From CBDFGT01 sp965247225 (GTDB lineage: Bacteria > Pseudomonadota > Alphaproteobacteria > Rhizobiales > Rhizobiaceae): a stretch of 64,000 nucleotides of DNA. Numbering within the stretch: position 1 is the first letter of the stretch; the number at the start of each line of letters is the position of its first letter. Shown piece after piece: positions 9,798 through 18,980 of the stretch. The position numbers were made by a program, and so were the translations under genes. The notes beneath the pieces were generated by a model. The model did not search any database. It was not told where the DNA came from and saw nothing but the letters and a program-made list of their open reading frames with translations. The stretch spans positions 62,001-126,000 of the forward strand of contig CBDFGT010000039.1 in NCBI GenBank assembly GCA_965247225.1, given 5' to 3'.

Positions 9798-10790
9798 TTA
9801 CAAAATCGCTGTGCATCGCACTTCTACGTCCAGAAGTTTCTTCAGCTCGGAGTCGAGTGCCAGCACCGTCAAAGTCGCTCCAACCATTTCGAGCGAAGTA
9901 AAATAGTTTCCGACATATGTTTTGTATATCGAGAGGCCTCTTGCCGTGATTTCGGTCTCGATCGTGTCATGGAGAATATAGAGTTCGTTTACAGGTGTGG
10001 CTCCGAGACCCGAGACCAAGACGGCAACTTCCGTTCCTTCAGGCAGATTGTGGTCATCAAGAACGATCTTGCACATGTCCCGCGCCACTTGCGAGGCGGT
10101 TTTCAACGGCTCTACTCTTACCCCCGGCTCACCATGATGGCCTATCCCGACCTCCATGGTGCCTGGTTCAATCTGAAAATTGGGATGGCCAACGGATGGC
10201 AAGGTACATGGCCCAAGTCCAACACCGATTGACCGGCAATTGTCGATCGCCCTCTGGGCGGTGATGCGAACCTCCTCAAGCGAAGCGCCGGTTGCGGCCT
10301 TGGCTCCACCAATCTTCCACATAAAGATCTCTCCGGCGACGCCGCGGCGTTTATCACGCTCTTCAGGCCCAGCAGAGCAGACATCGTCATTGGCAACGAC
10401 GATTGCGACCTCAATGCCATCCTTGGCGGCAAGCTTCCTCGCCATCTTCACATTCATGTTGTCGCCAGCGTAATTGCCGTAAAGCACAATCACACCCTTG
10501 CCACCATCCGCTTCCCGGATAGCGTCATAGAAGCTTTTGGCGGTCGGCGAGGAAAAGAGTTCGCCCACAGCGACAGCGTCCAGCATGTTTATCCCAGTGT
10601 AGCCTATGAAGGCAGGCTCGTGTCCGGAGCCTCCGCCGGTCACCACGCCGACTTTTCCGGGATATGGCGCACCTTTTGCTGCCACGACACGCTGATTTTC
10701 CGCGAGCCGGACGATATCGGAATGGGCCTTTACGAAGCCCCTTACGGTATCCTCGACAACCTCATCAGGATTGTTAACGAAACGCTGCAT
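9798..10790 (-). CDS. dhaK: Dihydroxyacetone-kinase K subunit (DhaK)
   Basis: Substrate-binding subunit of a DhaKL kinase, 330 residues, the normal length. Motifs are GGGSGHEPAFIGYTG near residue 53, YGNYAGDNMN near residue 105, and EVGIGHHGEPG near residue 215 containing the histidine that forms a hemiaminal with the ketose. The start has AGGAGACATC directly upstream. It follows the SDR gene by 33 bases and precedes DhaL by 11. With the SDR and the RbsABC importer it suggests uptake, oxidation and phosphorylation of a small polyol. No isomerase that would finish a tetrulose pathway is seen nearby, so the substrate is open. Confidence 0.93.
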   Translation of the reverse strand: MQRFVNNPDEVVEDTVRGFVKAHSDIVRLAENQRVVAAKGAPYPGKVGVVTGGGSGHEPAFIGYTGINMLDAVAVGELFSSPTAKSFYDAIREADGGKGVIVLYGNYAGDNMNVKMARKLAAKDGIEVAIVVANDDVCSAGPEERDKRRGVAGEIFMWKIGGAKAATGASLEEVRITAQRAIDNCRSIGVGLGPCTLPSVGHPNFQIEPGTMEVGIGHHGEPGVRVEPLKTASQVARDMCKIVLDDHNLPEGTEVAVLVSGLGATPVNELYILHDTIETEITARGLSIYKTYVGNYFTSLEMVGATLTVLALDSELKKLLDVEVRCTAIL

Positions 10791-10823
10791 GATGTCTCCT
10801 GTAAGATTTTTTCTGCTCGTGGT

Positions 10824-11600
10824 TCAAAGGATGGTGTATCCGCCATCAACAAGCAAGTCGGCCCCATTGATCATGTCTGCTCCGGACGATGCCAGGAAGA
10901 CCGCCGAGGCGGCGATCTCTTCAGGGTAGGCAAAGCGTCCTGCCGGGATGCGTTTGACGGCCGCTTCACCTTTTTCGCCTGCCCAGGCCTTCTTGCCGAG
11001 CTCCGTCAGCACGATCGTCGGAGATATCGTGTTCACGCAGATTCCGTGCTTGCCCCATTCTGCAGCGAATGTTTTCGACATGCCGATGACACCGAATTTG
11101 GACGCACAATAGGCGACATGTTCCTCGATCGCGACACTGCCGGCTTGCGATGCGAGACTGATGATCTTGCCCGCCGTGGCCGGCGGCAATCATGACCTTG
11201 CCGACCGCCTGGGTCATGAGAAAGCTCCCCTTGAGGTTGATGTCGATTGTCCGCTCCCACTGTTCCAAAGAAAGGTTTTCGGCGGGGGCCAGATGGACCA
11301 CACACTGCGCTATTGACCAGAATATCGATACGCCCGAATGCAGAAACGACGCCCGCAACCGCGGCATTGACTGATGCGGAGCTGGAGACATCACAGACAA
11401 ATGGCATGGCGCCCGTCTCCCAATGCGTCAGCCTTGGCACGCGCGACGCTGTCGTTTATGTCAACGACAGCAACCTTTGCTCCCTTTTTCACGAATGCCT
11501 CAGATATCGCTGCGCCAATTCCAGATCCGCCACCCGTGACAAGCGCAACCTTGCCACTGAGCGAAAAGCTGAAATCAATATTTGGAGCCCTGTCTGTCAT
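10824..11600 (-). pseudogene. Short-chain dehydrogenase/reductase interrupted by three +1 frameshifts
   Basis: Spliced across three frames this is an ordinary SDR of about 258 residues: TGGGSGIG cofactor motif near residue 20, NSAG-like segment, catalytic YCASK, and C-terminal GADLLVDGGYTIL. In the sequence given, the frame breaks at about 11399-11401 (one extra T on the coding strand), 11301-11306 (net one extra base) and 11170-11172 (one extra G). The three insertions add up to three, so the frame is restored, and residues between the breaks look conserved. It sits in the operon between the binding protein and DhaK and would supply the polyol oxidation step. Either it is a young pseudogene or the reads were miscalled. 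Confidence 0.8.
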
Positions 11601-11626
11601 GTCTTAACCCTTGCATTGTTGTGATG

Positions 11627-11648
11627 GCGGGGCGGTGAACCGCCCCGC
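11627..11648 (-). terminator. Strong hairpin between the binding-protein gene and the SDR
   Basis: A perfect 9-bp stem (GCGGGGCGG / CCGCCCCGC) closed by a four-base loop lies 17 bases after the binding-protein stop. No T-run follows on the minus strand. It is more likely a 3' mRNA stabiliser or partial attenuator that raises binding-protein level relative to downstream enzymes than a full terminator (inference). Confidence 0.6.
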
Positions 11649-11665
11649 ACCTGACAGGCAACCTG

Positions 11666-12652
11666 TTACTTGCGGCCTTCGAGCAACTTGTCGACATTGT
11701 CGGCAGTCACAGGTGTCCACGGGATGTTGTAAACCTTCTCCTTGCCGCCGTTGAAAGGCATTTCCGGATACTGGTCCCAGATTGCGGACTGCGGTTTGTA
11801 GTCACCCTTCCTGGCATGCAAGATCGCAAGATCAAGTGCACCCTGCGCCTGCGCATTCGCGTCCTGGAGGATCGATGTCATGGTGCCTTCCTTGACAGCG
11901 CGCAGGGCATCGGTGATCCCGTCGATACCCGCTATCGTGAAATCGCCGACATTGAGCTTGGCTGCCTTGATGGCCTCGATCGCGCCTAATGCCATTTCGT
12001 CATTTTGGCCGATCACGCCATTGATTTTGCCCGGGTGAGCTGTCAGCCAGTTTTCCATTAATGTCTGCGCTTCAGCACGCGACCAATTTGCGGTCTGTTG
12101 CTCAAGCACCTTGACGTCGGGGCACTCTGCCAGAGCCTTCTTGTTGCCTTCCAGGCGCGAGATCTGCGCCGATTGGCCGATCGGACCTTCCAGAATTACG
12201 ACATTTCCCTTGCAACCGAGCTTGTCGAGCACGCTTTTTGCTTCCATATATCCGGAAACCGTATCATCGGAACCGACATAGGAAGCCAGGAGGTCCGAGT
12301 TGACGCGGGTGTTTGATCCAATCACGGGAATGCCCGCATCGGCTGCAGCCTGAACAGCGGTCGCTCCGGCTTCGATGTCGATCGGCACGAAGATGATCGC
12401 ATTGAACTTCTGCGTGATCATCGTGTTGAACTGCTCCTGCTGAACGAGGGCGTCGTAACGTCCGTCGAAAATCGTCAATTCGACTTCGCCATTCTTGACA
12501 GCGGGATGTTGCTCAAGCGCAGCCGACCAGATCTGCATGAATTCTGCATTCAGACCGTAAACGGCTGCGCCGATCTTCAGCTTCTCAGCTGCCAATGACG
12601 GGGACGCCATCAGCGCGGTAGCGGCGACGAGCGCCATCAAATACTTCTTCAT
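11666..12652 (-). CDS. Sugar ABC transporter substrate-binding protein, RbsB-like
   Basis: Periplasmic receptor of the type-I (ribose/galactose) fold, 328 residues. A signal peptide is visible at residues 1-22 (KKYL, then ALVAATALMASPSLA, cleavage after SLA). The domain shows KIGAAVYG, PVIGSNTRVN and the hinge-region IAGIDGITDALRAV segment typical of Peripla_BP_4. I chose the ATG at 12652, seven bases after GGAGG; the frame is open to 12685 without a better site. It follows the permease by 91 bases and is followed by a strong hairpin. Ligand is likely a small polyol or ketose given the DhaKL genes downstream. Confidence 0.92.
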   Translation of the reverse strand: MKKYLMALVAATALMASPSLAAEKLKIGAAVYGLNAEFMQIWSAALEQHPAVKNGEVELTIFDGRYDALVQQEQFNTMITQKFNAIIFVPIDIEAGATAVQAAADAGIPVIGSNTRVNSDLLASYVGSDDTVSGYMEAKSVLDKLGCKGNVVILEGPIGQSAQISRLEGNKKALAECPDVKVLEQQTANWSRAEAQTLMENWLTAHPGKINGVIGQNDEMALGAIEAIKAAKLNVGDFTIAGIDGITDALRAVKEGTMTSILQDANAQAQGALDLAILHARKGDYKPQSAIWDQYPEMPFNGGKEKVYNIPWTPVTADNVDKLLEGRK

Positions 12653-12743
12653 TGTCATTTCCTCCGTTGTTACACCGGCCACCACTTGGTAAGCCGTCCC
12701 TTACACGGGAGCTCAAGGCCCCGTATATCCTCCAAGGTGCCAA

Positions 12744-13805
12744 TCAGGCTCCGTGATTTCGTTTCTGGTCGAGCATGACAGCACCAACGATCAGTGCACC
12801 CTTGAGCACCTGCTGGTAGTAGGATTGGATTCCCATGAGGTCCAAGCCGTTGTTCATGACACCAATAATAAGAGCGCCTATCAGCGTCCCGGTTATCCGG
12901 CCGACGCCTCCCGAAAGGCTGGTTCCACCGATGACAACCGCTGCAATTGCGTCGAGTTCGTACGCGATCCCGGCCTGCGGCAGTGCGGATCCGGTACGGG
13001 CCGTCAAGATCATCCCTGCCAGTCCTGACAAACCGCCCGATATTACGTAGACTGCAAAGCGAAGGCCGGTGACGTTGATGCCCGACGTGTTGGCCGCATG
13101 CGGATTGCCGCCCACGGCATAGATGTATCTGCCGAAGCGTGTGCGGTTCAGGATCCACCACGAAGCCAAAAACACCAGACCGAACAAGACAACCGGCATC
13201 GGAATGCCAAAGACACTGCCTGTTCCAATCCAGCGAAAGTCTGGCGTCAACGTCGGGACCGGTTTGCCGCCGCCATAGATCAGAGTGAGCCCCCGAGCTG
13301 CTGAAAGCATGCCAAGTGTCGCAACAAATGACGGCACTGCAAACCGCGATACGATCACTCCGACGAGCGCACCGCAGGCGACGCCTACGGAGATGCCGAC
13401 AGGGTAAGCAATCCAGGCAGCATAAGGAGCCCCAGCGATGCCTGCTGTCGCAGATGTCGTGGCGAAACTCGCACTGACGATACCCGCAAGAGCGACGACG
13501 GATCCAACGGAAAGATCAATTCCCCTCGTCAGGATAACAAATGTCATTCCTATTGCGAGAACACCATTGATGGACGTCTGCAACAGTATATTCGAAATGT
13601 TACCGGCCGTCAGAAAGTATTCGTTTGAGAAAGAAAGAACGACTGCGAGAAGCAGGAATGCGAGGAAAATCCCGTATTCCTGCAGGACCATTCTACGCCG
13701 TTCAGGACCGAACCAGGCATTGGATGAATTGTTCTCGACCGTGGGCACTTCAATTTCCTCTCTTTGCTCCGACACTTGCAGGCTGCGGTGCGCGTGTTGC
13801 GTCAT
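12744..13805 (-). CDS. Sugar ABC transporter permease, RbsC-like
   Basis: A 353-residue inner-membrane permease of the BPD_transp_2 family with eight or more hydrophobic segments after a hydrophilic N-terminal extension of about 45 residues. The family signatures GIDLSVGS near residue 92 and AVVIGGTSLSGGVG near residue 290 are present. Its ATG overlaps the stop of the upstream ATPase by four bases (ATGA), indicating translational coupling. It forms the channel with the RbsA-like ATPase and the RbsB-like receptor of the same operon. Confidence 0.93.
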   Translation of the reverse strand: MTQHAHRSLQVSEQREEIEVPTVENNSSNAWFGPERRRMVLQEYGIFLAFLLLAVVLSFSNEYFLTAGNISNILLQTSINGVLAIGMTFVILTRGIDLSVGSVVALAGIVSASFATTSATAGIAGAPYAAWIAYPVGISVGVACGALVGVIVSRFAVPSFVATLGMLSAARGLTLIYGGGKPVPTLTPDFRWIGTGSVFGIPMPVVLFGLVFLASWWILNRTRFGRYIYAVGGNPHAANTSGINVTGLRFAVYVISGGLSGLAGMILTARTGSALPQAGIAYELDAIAAVVIGGTSLSGGVGRITGTLIGALIIGVMNNGLDLMGIQSYYQQVLKGALIVGAVMLDQKRNHGA

Positions 13806-15280
13806 GTCGACAGATGTACGAGTGACTGCGCGTCCGTTTCTTGCCTGGAGTAAATTCCGGCCGATTGCCCCTTGAGCATCACCATAATGCGGTCCGACAT
13901 GCCGAGTACTTCATCGATTTCGGATGAGATCATCACGACGGTACCGCCAGACTCGGCAAAGTCGCAAATGATGCGATAGATTTCGCGTTTCGCACCGACA
14001 TCGACGCCGCGAGTCGGCTCATCGAGCAGCAGAACCTTTGGCTTGCGGAGAAACCATTTTCCCAGGACGACTTTCTGCTGGTTGCCGCCTGAAAGTCCGG
14101 AAACAGGCATTGAGTCACGCGCTGCCTTGATATTGAAATGCCTGATCATCTCGGCGCTTGCGTCAATTTCCTTGCGTCGATCCATCGCGAAGTTTGGGCT
14201 CATTTCAGGAAGGCTGGCCATGCAGATGTTGTTACGCACGCTGTCCATCAGGTTAAGGCCCGTGCGCTTTCGGTCTTCCGTTACCAGGGCCAAACCCTCG
14301 GCCATGGCATTCGCAGGTGTTGAAACCTCCATGATGCGACCATCCAGACGGATCATTCCGGCAGACTTCTTGTCGATGCCGAAGATGCAGTTGAAAATTT
14401 CTGTTCTGCCAGACCCCATCAGACCGTATATTCCGAAGATCTCGCCCTTCCTTGCCGCAAACGAAACATCGGAGATTTTTCCGGGTACCGTCAGACCCGA
14501 CACCTCCAGGCCAATCATTTCGGTCGGTACGTTAGTCTTGAAATATTCCTCGCCCAGTTCGCGCCCGACGATCATTCTGATGAGTTCCGGGCGGTCTATC
14601 TGATGCATATCGCCACTTTGGACAAATCTCCCGTCGCGAAATACGGTATATGAATCGGCGATCTGGAATATCTCCGACAGCCGGTGCGAGACGTAGACTA
14701 TTCCCTTTCCGGAAGCCTTGAGTCGTCCGATTGCCGAGAAGAGGTTCTGAGCTTCCTTCTCGCCGATTGCAGATGTCGGCTCATCCATAAAGATGACTTC
14801 CGCGTCGTGGCTTAAGGCTTTTGCTATTTCAACCAGCTGAACCTCGGCAACCGACAAATTCATCATCAATTGGTTGGCCCGAATGTTGAACTCGAGATCG
14901 TCCAGCAATGCCTGTGCCTTGAGGTTCATCGTCTTGAAGTCAATGCCACCGAAGCGCCCGGAAGGCTCTCGTCCGAGATAGATGTTCTCAGCCACCGTCA
15001 TATGTGGAACCGGGCTGAGTTCCTGTTCAATGATCGCAATACCGGCTGCCAGCGCCTCGGCGGGCGTTGAATAGAGAACATCCTTCCCGCGACGGCGAAT
15101 CGAACCGGCATCACGGGCGTAAATTCCCATCAAGATCTTGAGGAATGTCGATTTGCCGGCACCATTGCCGCCGCAAAGCGCATGAACCGAACCGGCCTTC
15201 AGTTGGAAATGGCCATCGCGCAAAGCCGCAACACCGCCAAACGACTTTTGCAATCCCTGTACTTCCAGCAGGTATTCCAC
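13802..15280 (-). CDS. Sugar ABC transporter ATP-binding protein, RbsA-like (duplicated ATPase)
   Basis: A 492-residue ATPase with two tandem nucleotide-binding domains, as in RbsA/MglA. The first has Walker A GGNGAGKST and Walker B VIFMDEPTSA; the second has a degenerate Walker A (GLMGSGRTE), signature LSGGNQQKVVLGKW and Walker B VLLLDEPTRG, the usual asymmetry. A GTG at 15280 is preferred because GGGAGG lies seven bases before it; an in-frame ATG at 15316 is the longer option. It is the first gene of the minus-strand polyol operon, just downstream of the promoter-like region at 15.35 kb. Confidence 0.93.
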   Translation of the reverse strand: MEYLLEVQGLQKSFGGVAALRDGHFQLKAGSVHALCGGNGAGKSTFLKILMGIYARDAGSIRRRGKDVLYSTPAEALAAGIAIIEQELSPVPHMTVAENIYLGREPSGRFGGIDFKTMNLKAQALLDDLEFNIRANQLMMNLSVAEVQLVEIAKALSHDAEVIFMDEPTSAIGEKEAQNLFSAIGRLKASGKGIVYVSHRLSEIFQIADSYTVFRDGRFVQSGDMHQIDRPELIRMIVGRELGEEYFKTNVPTEMIGLEVSGLTVPGKISDVSFAARKGEIFGIYGLMGSGRTEIFNCIFGIDKKSAGMIRLDGRIMEVSTPANAMAEGLALVTEDRKRTGLNLMDSVRNNICMASLPEMSPNFAMDRRKEIDASAEMIRHFNIKAARDSMPVSGLSGGNQQKVVLGKWFLRKPKVLLLDEPTRGVDVGAKREIYRIICDFAESGGTVVMISSEIDEVLGMSDRIMVMLKGQSAGIYSRQETDAQSLVHLST

Positions 15281-15351
15281 GAGACATCCTCCCCATACCG
15301 GCCCGTTTGCATTCATGGGCCGCTGACGATCGCCTCCCGGTCACGTCATGT

Positions 15352-15386
15352 TTGACAATAGTCGACTTCATGTAGACAAATGTCAA
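15352..15386 (-). promoter_or_regulatory. Candidate promoter/operator of the RbsACB-SDR-DhaKL operon
   Basis: TTGACA and TGTCAA form an inverted repeat separated by 23 bases. Read on the minus strand, TTGACA is a perfect -35 hexamer with GACTAT 17 bases downstream as a weak -10. It lies 72 bases before the RbsA start. The symmetry could also be the binding site of the SorC-DhaK fusion (inference). Confidence 0.4.
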
Positions 15387-15872
15387 GCATTAGTGAAGAA
15401 TAAATTATTGCGGCGGGGATGAGATGGCTTGCGACATCAACGCAAAACATCAAAGCCCGTGCCAAATCATTGTTTTGCCAGATCCATGGCGCTTATCGGA
15501 CGTATGAATGGAACAGATATGAAGAGCGTGAGTGGAGCCGGCAGCACCGGAAAACCTCTGCCGGACGCCGTCTCCGTTCATCGCGGTGCCAGATAGGATA
15601 TTATTGTGGCAGACCTCAGCCAGCCTGGCTTCTGTGCCGAGATTTGGAAAATTGCGGCAGACGGGGTCATGGCCGGGAAGTTTTAACGCTGATAGTTCAC
15701 GTCTGGTAACCGGTCTGCCGCTCTATGCATGGACCGATAATCAAGGACAGAAGGCTGCGCTTGCAAACCTGCTTGCGGCCTGTGGCGCTACCGGATCTGT
15801 TTCCATCAGCGTTCGCAAGGTACCAGGTTCTGAACTGGAACAGTTTATACCAGATCTCGATGACAGCAAAAA
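15387..15872. other. Intergenic stretch of about 490 bases, no convincing gene
   Basis: No open frame here has a ribosome site and family match. A plus-strand frame around 15690-15870 has protein-like composition and might be the eroded end of a lost gene, but I cannot name a family. It separates the polyol operon promoter from the 3' end of the amino-acid importer. Confidence 0.4.
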
Positions 15873-16610
15873 TCACAGAATGCGGCTCAGGAATTCGCGT
15901 GTCCGTTCGCCTTCGGGTGCGCCGAAAACCTGTGCCGGCGACCCTGATTCGGCGATGACACCCTTGTCGAGGAAGCAGACCCTGTCTGCCGCCTCGCGGG
16001 CAAAGCCCATCTCGTGGGTGGCAAGAATCATGGTCATATGCCGGCTCTTGAGCTGGCGCACCATATCCAGAACCTCACCCACCATTTCGGGATCAAGCGC
16101 CGATGTCACCTCGTCGAACAGCATGATCTCCGGCTTCATGGCCAGCGCCCGGATGATGGCCACGCGCTGCTGCTGGCCACCGGAAAGCTGGTCGGGATAA
16201 TGGTCCACATGCTGGTGCAGCCCGAACCGGGCAAACATGGCCGTGATCTCGTCCCTGAGTTCGGCGCGGCTGCGGCGATGAACGCGCCGGGGGGCCAGCA
16301 TGACATTCTCAAGAGCCGTCATATGCGGAAAAAGATTGTAGCTCTGGAACACAATTCCGATGCGGCGGCGGACAGGCAGCGGATCGATTTCGGGTCCGGC
16401 GATATCAACGCCGTCCAGCAGGATCTGGCCACTGTCGACCGGTTCCAGCAGGTTTATACAGCGCAGCAGCGTGGATTTTCCGGAACCGGATGCTCCGATG
16501 AGACAGACCATGCTTCCTTCGGGCACAGCCAGATCTATGCCACGGCATACCTCCTGGTCACCGAAGCTCTTGTGCACACCGACAAGCCTGAGTTTTTCGC
16601 GTCTCTCCAT
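15873..16610 (-). CDS. Polar amino-acid ABC transporter ATP-binding protein (GlnQ/HisP type)
   Basis: A single-domain ATPase of 245 residues, the standard size for the polar amino-acid family. Walker A GASGSGKSTLLRCIN, signature LSGGQQQRVAIIRAL, Walker B IMLFDEVTSALDP and the switch histidine in ILATHEMGFA are all visible. It begins three bases after the permease stop and is the last gene of a three-gene importer. It couples ATP hydrolysis to uptake through the adjacent permease. Confidence 0.95.
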   Translation of the reverse strand: MERREKLRLVGVHKSFGDQEVCRGIDLAVPEGSMVCLIGASGSGKSTLLRCINLLEPVDSGQILLDGVDIAGPEIDPLPVRRRIGIVFQSYNLFPHMTALENVMLAPRRVHRRSRAELRDEITAMFARFGLHQHVDHYPDQLSGGQQQRVAIIRALAMKPEIMLFDEVTSALDPEMVGEVLDMVRQLKSRHMTMILATHEMGFAREAADRVCFLDKGVIAESGSPAQVFGAPEGERTREFLSRIL

Positions 16611-16613
16611 CCC

Positions 16614-17456
16614 TCAGCTTCGCTGCCTGTTCTGTCGCTCCATCAGCCGGTCCGCATAGCGGGTGGCCGGTATGGTGACGGCGAGAAAAATGATCGATGC
16701 CCCCACGTAGGGCGTGAAATTGGCGGCCAGCGATTTTTCCACCCCGGCCTGTCGCAGGATTTCGACAGGGCCGATCACCGAAAGCAGGGCCACATCCTTC
16801 TGCAGGGCAATCAGGATGTTCATGTTGGCGGGGACAACGCGCCGGATTGCCTGGGGCAGGATGACGAAGCGCATGATGTCGGAGGAAGAAAGTCCCAGCG
16901 ACATGGCCGCCGAGCGCTGTGATTCATGAATGGATTCAATGCCAGAACGTATGACTTCCGCCACATAGGCGGCATAGGTGCAGACCAGTGCCAGCGTTCC
17001 CCAGATATAGGGGCTGTTCCACGGCCTGGGAAGGCCAAGGCCGGGAATGCCGAAGCCGAACAGATAGATCACCAGAATTACCGGTACACCGCGAAACACA
17101 TCATTGTAACCGATGGCGAACAATTTCAGCGGGAAAAGGGAGGGTGCACGCACATCCCGGCAAAGGGCGATCGCCAGACCCAACACGGTGATCAGCGGTG
17201 CACTCCAGGCAAATATCATGATATCGACAAGGAAGGCGGACAACAGTCCGGGAAAGGTTTTCACCAGAATATCCCAGTCGAAGAAGGCCGCCTGCACCCT
17301 GGGCCATCCCGGTGCCATTGTCAGACCTGTCCACACGGCCAGCACAACGGCTGCCGTGCTGGCCGTGGCAACCCTATATCCACGCCGACGCAGGCGCTGT
17401 TCACGCAGGCGGCGCGGATTCGCTGCCAATGGTATTCCCGGTTTTCCCTGCTCCAT
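16614..17456 (-). CDS. Amino-acid ABC transporter permease (HisM/GlnP type)
   Basis: A 280-residue membrane protein with about five transmembrane segments and the family coupling loop, here SQRSAAMSLGLSSSDIMRFVILPQAIRR at about residues 178-205. An unusually long basic N-terminus (residues 1-30) precedes the first membrane helix. The ATG at 17456 lies two bases after the binding-protein stop; the frame is open 14 codons further, but that would overlap the receptor gene. Only one permease is present, so a homodimer is likely. Confidence 0.92.
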   Translation of the reverse strand: MEQGKPGIPLAANPRRLREQRLRRRGYRVATASTAAVVLAVWTGLTMAPGWPRVQAAFFDWDILVKTFPGLLSAFLVDIMIFAWSAPLITVLGLAIALCRDVRAPSLFPLKLFAIGYNDVFRGVPVILVIYLFGFGIPGLGLPRPWNSPYIWGTLALVCTYAAYVAEVIRSGIESIHESQRSAAMSLGLSSSDIMRFVILPQAIRRVVPANMNILIALQKDVALLSVIGPVEILRQAGVEKSLAANFTPYVGASIIFLAVTIPATRYADRLMERQNRQRS

Positions 17457-17458
17457 TG

Positions 17459-18283
17459 TCACTTGATAACTGGTACACCCGTTGCAGATGAAAGCCATTC
17501 CGCTTCGATCTTTGCGAGAGTGCCATCAGCTTTCATGGACGCAAGGGCCTTGTCAACGCAGGCAACGAGCGGATTGCCCTTTTCAAACACCAGGCCAAAC
17601 TGGTCCAGTCCCGCTATGTTTTCTGTCGGGAACTGGCCCAGCACCACGCCGTCCTCCATATCGACAGCTGCTTCATATAGCGCGGTCGGCAGATCAAGCA
17701 TGGTCGCATCAATCTGTCCCGATTTCAGCGCCTGGACAACATCGGCTGTATCGTTGAACATCAGCGGATCCTTTTCCGGACCGACCGTCTTGCCAAGAAT
17801 GCTGCCAGCGGTGGTGCCTGCCGCCACACCCCAATGCAGTTTTTTCAGTGCGGGCAATTCCGGTTTCAGCCCGGCCTCGATGACGGGCTTGCGCACCAGA
17901 ACGGCGGTTGCGGCGGTGTAATAAGGCACAGAGAAATCAATCGACTTCTTTCGCTCGTCTGTAATCGAATACTGCGCAACGCTGAAATCAAAATTCTTCG
18001 GCCCCGGCTGTATGCCTTCATCGAAGGTCGCAACAGTCCACTTCACCTTGTCCTGCGGATAGCCGATTCGCGCCGCCACTTCATAGACGACGGCGGCCTC
18101 GAAGCCCTTTCCGCCTGACGGATTGTTGTCTGCCACCCAGGGGAAATAGGCCGGGTCACCGGTAGCGGGTGTCAGCACACCGTCATTCACGGTCCTGGCC
18201 GTGCAGGCTTCCTGGGCAGAGGCCGACATGACAGAAAGGGCAACGACCGAAGCAGCCACTGCGATGATACGTGCAAACGACAT
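17459..18283 (-). CDS. Amino-acid ABC transporter substrate-binding protein, family 3
   Basis: A 274-residue periplasmic receptor with a signal peptide ending SASAQ near residue 24. The SBP_bac_3 fold is indicated by GKGFEAAVVYEVAARIGYP, FDFSVAQYSITDERKKSIDFSVPYY and the late segment AKIEAEWL. These are typical of receptors for polar amino acids; the ligand cannot be fixed by eye. It is the first gene of the importer operon, with a promoter expected in the 18288-18430 gap next to a MITE-like element. Confidence 0.92.
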   Translation of the reverse strand: MSFARIIAVAASVVALSVMSASAQEACTARTVNDGVLTPATGDPAYFPWVADNNPSGGKGFEAAVVYEVAARIGYPQDKVKWTVATFDEGIQPGPKNFDFSVAQYSITDERKKSIDFSVPYYTAATAVLVRKPVIEAGLKPELPALKKLHWGVAAGTTAGSILGKTVGPEKDPLMFNDTADVVQALKSGQIDATMLDLPTALYEAAVDMEDGVVLGQFPTENIAGLDQFGLVFEKGNPLVACVDKALASMKADGTLAKIEAEWLSSATGVPVIK

Positions 18284-18428
18284 GGATTTTTCCTTGTTAT
18301 ACTCTTAATTCTTTGAAAAACCTGGAAATTCCAGTATTTTCTTTTGTTTCTCCTTGCACTTGTCCGAAAACCGGTTCCCGATTTTTCGGGTGCATGGAAT
18401 ATATGCCAATCTGCGCAGATCATGCCTA

Positions 18429-18693
18429 GGGCGTGTCGTCAGTTACAGATTGGTCGTGGCGCGAGACGAATTTTGTTGCTGAACAGGCGAAAAGCGCAAG
18501 TGATACCCAATGTATCACGAGCATTTTCAACGCATTCAGCGGCAAAATTCGCCGCGTCCGGAGGATTTGGTGAAAATGGTCCATTTTGGCGTCGCAAAAT
18601 CTTGAAAGGGGTAGGCCCTTCCTGCGATTTTGCTCCTGAAACTGAACCATTTTCCCTCAAACCACGTTCCAATCTATAATTGACGACACGCCC
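18429..18693. repeat. MITE-like element with about 32-bp terminal inverted repeats
   Basis: The ends are a perfect 13-bp inverted repeat (GGGCGTGTCGTCA / TGACGACACGCCC), and the symmetry continues, imperfectly, through AGATTGG and CGTGG for about 32 bp. The 265-bp body has no gene. Its middle (about 18515-18632) recurs with small differences at 22778-22890, and the terminal motif recurs near 47744 and, partly, near 21438. This matches a non-autonomous miniature inverted-repeat element. A clear target duplication was not seen. Confidence 0.75.
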
Positions 18694-18980
18694 CAAGGCA
18701 TTCTCCGCGCCACTTTTATTATGAATGGCACAATCTGCAAGAAAGACCGGAGTGTCAAGTTCTCCCAATTCCCTTTCGGGGCGGCTGTGCACAAAATTAT
18801 TTCGCTTTTGTCCCTGAAGAGGTTCAGGCGCTTGCCATCGAGACGGATCGATGAAAAAAGCGGTGCAGACCCTTTGGCATCGAAAGACGGGAACAGGCGC
18901 GTGCTGAAGAGTGTTGTTTTCGCATCTGATCCTGGCGAAAACCGGTTCCCGGCTTTCGGGCCGATATTGCAGGAGAGACC

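Noticed and set aside
15532..15872. Possible small gene on the plus strand downstream of the amino-acid importer
   Set aside because: Part of the translation looks protein-like, but it runs into the antisense of the ATPase gene, lacks a ribosome site and matches no family I know. Kept only as an intergenic note.
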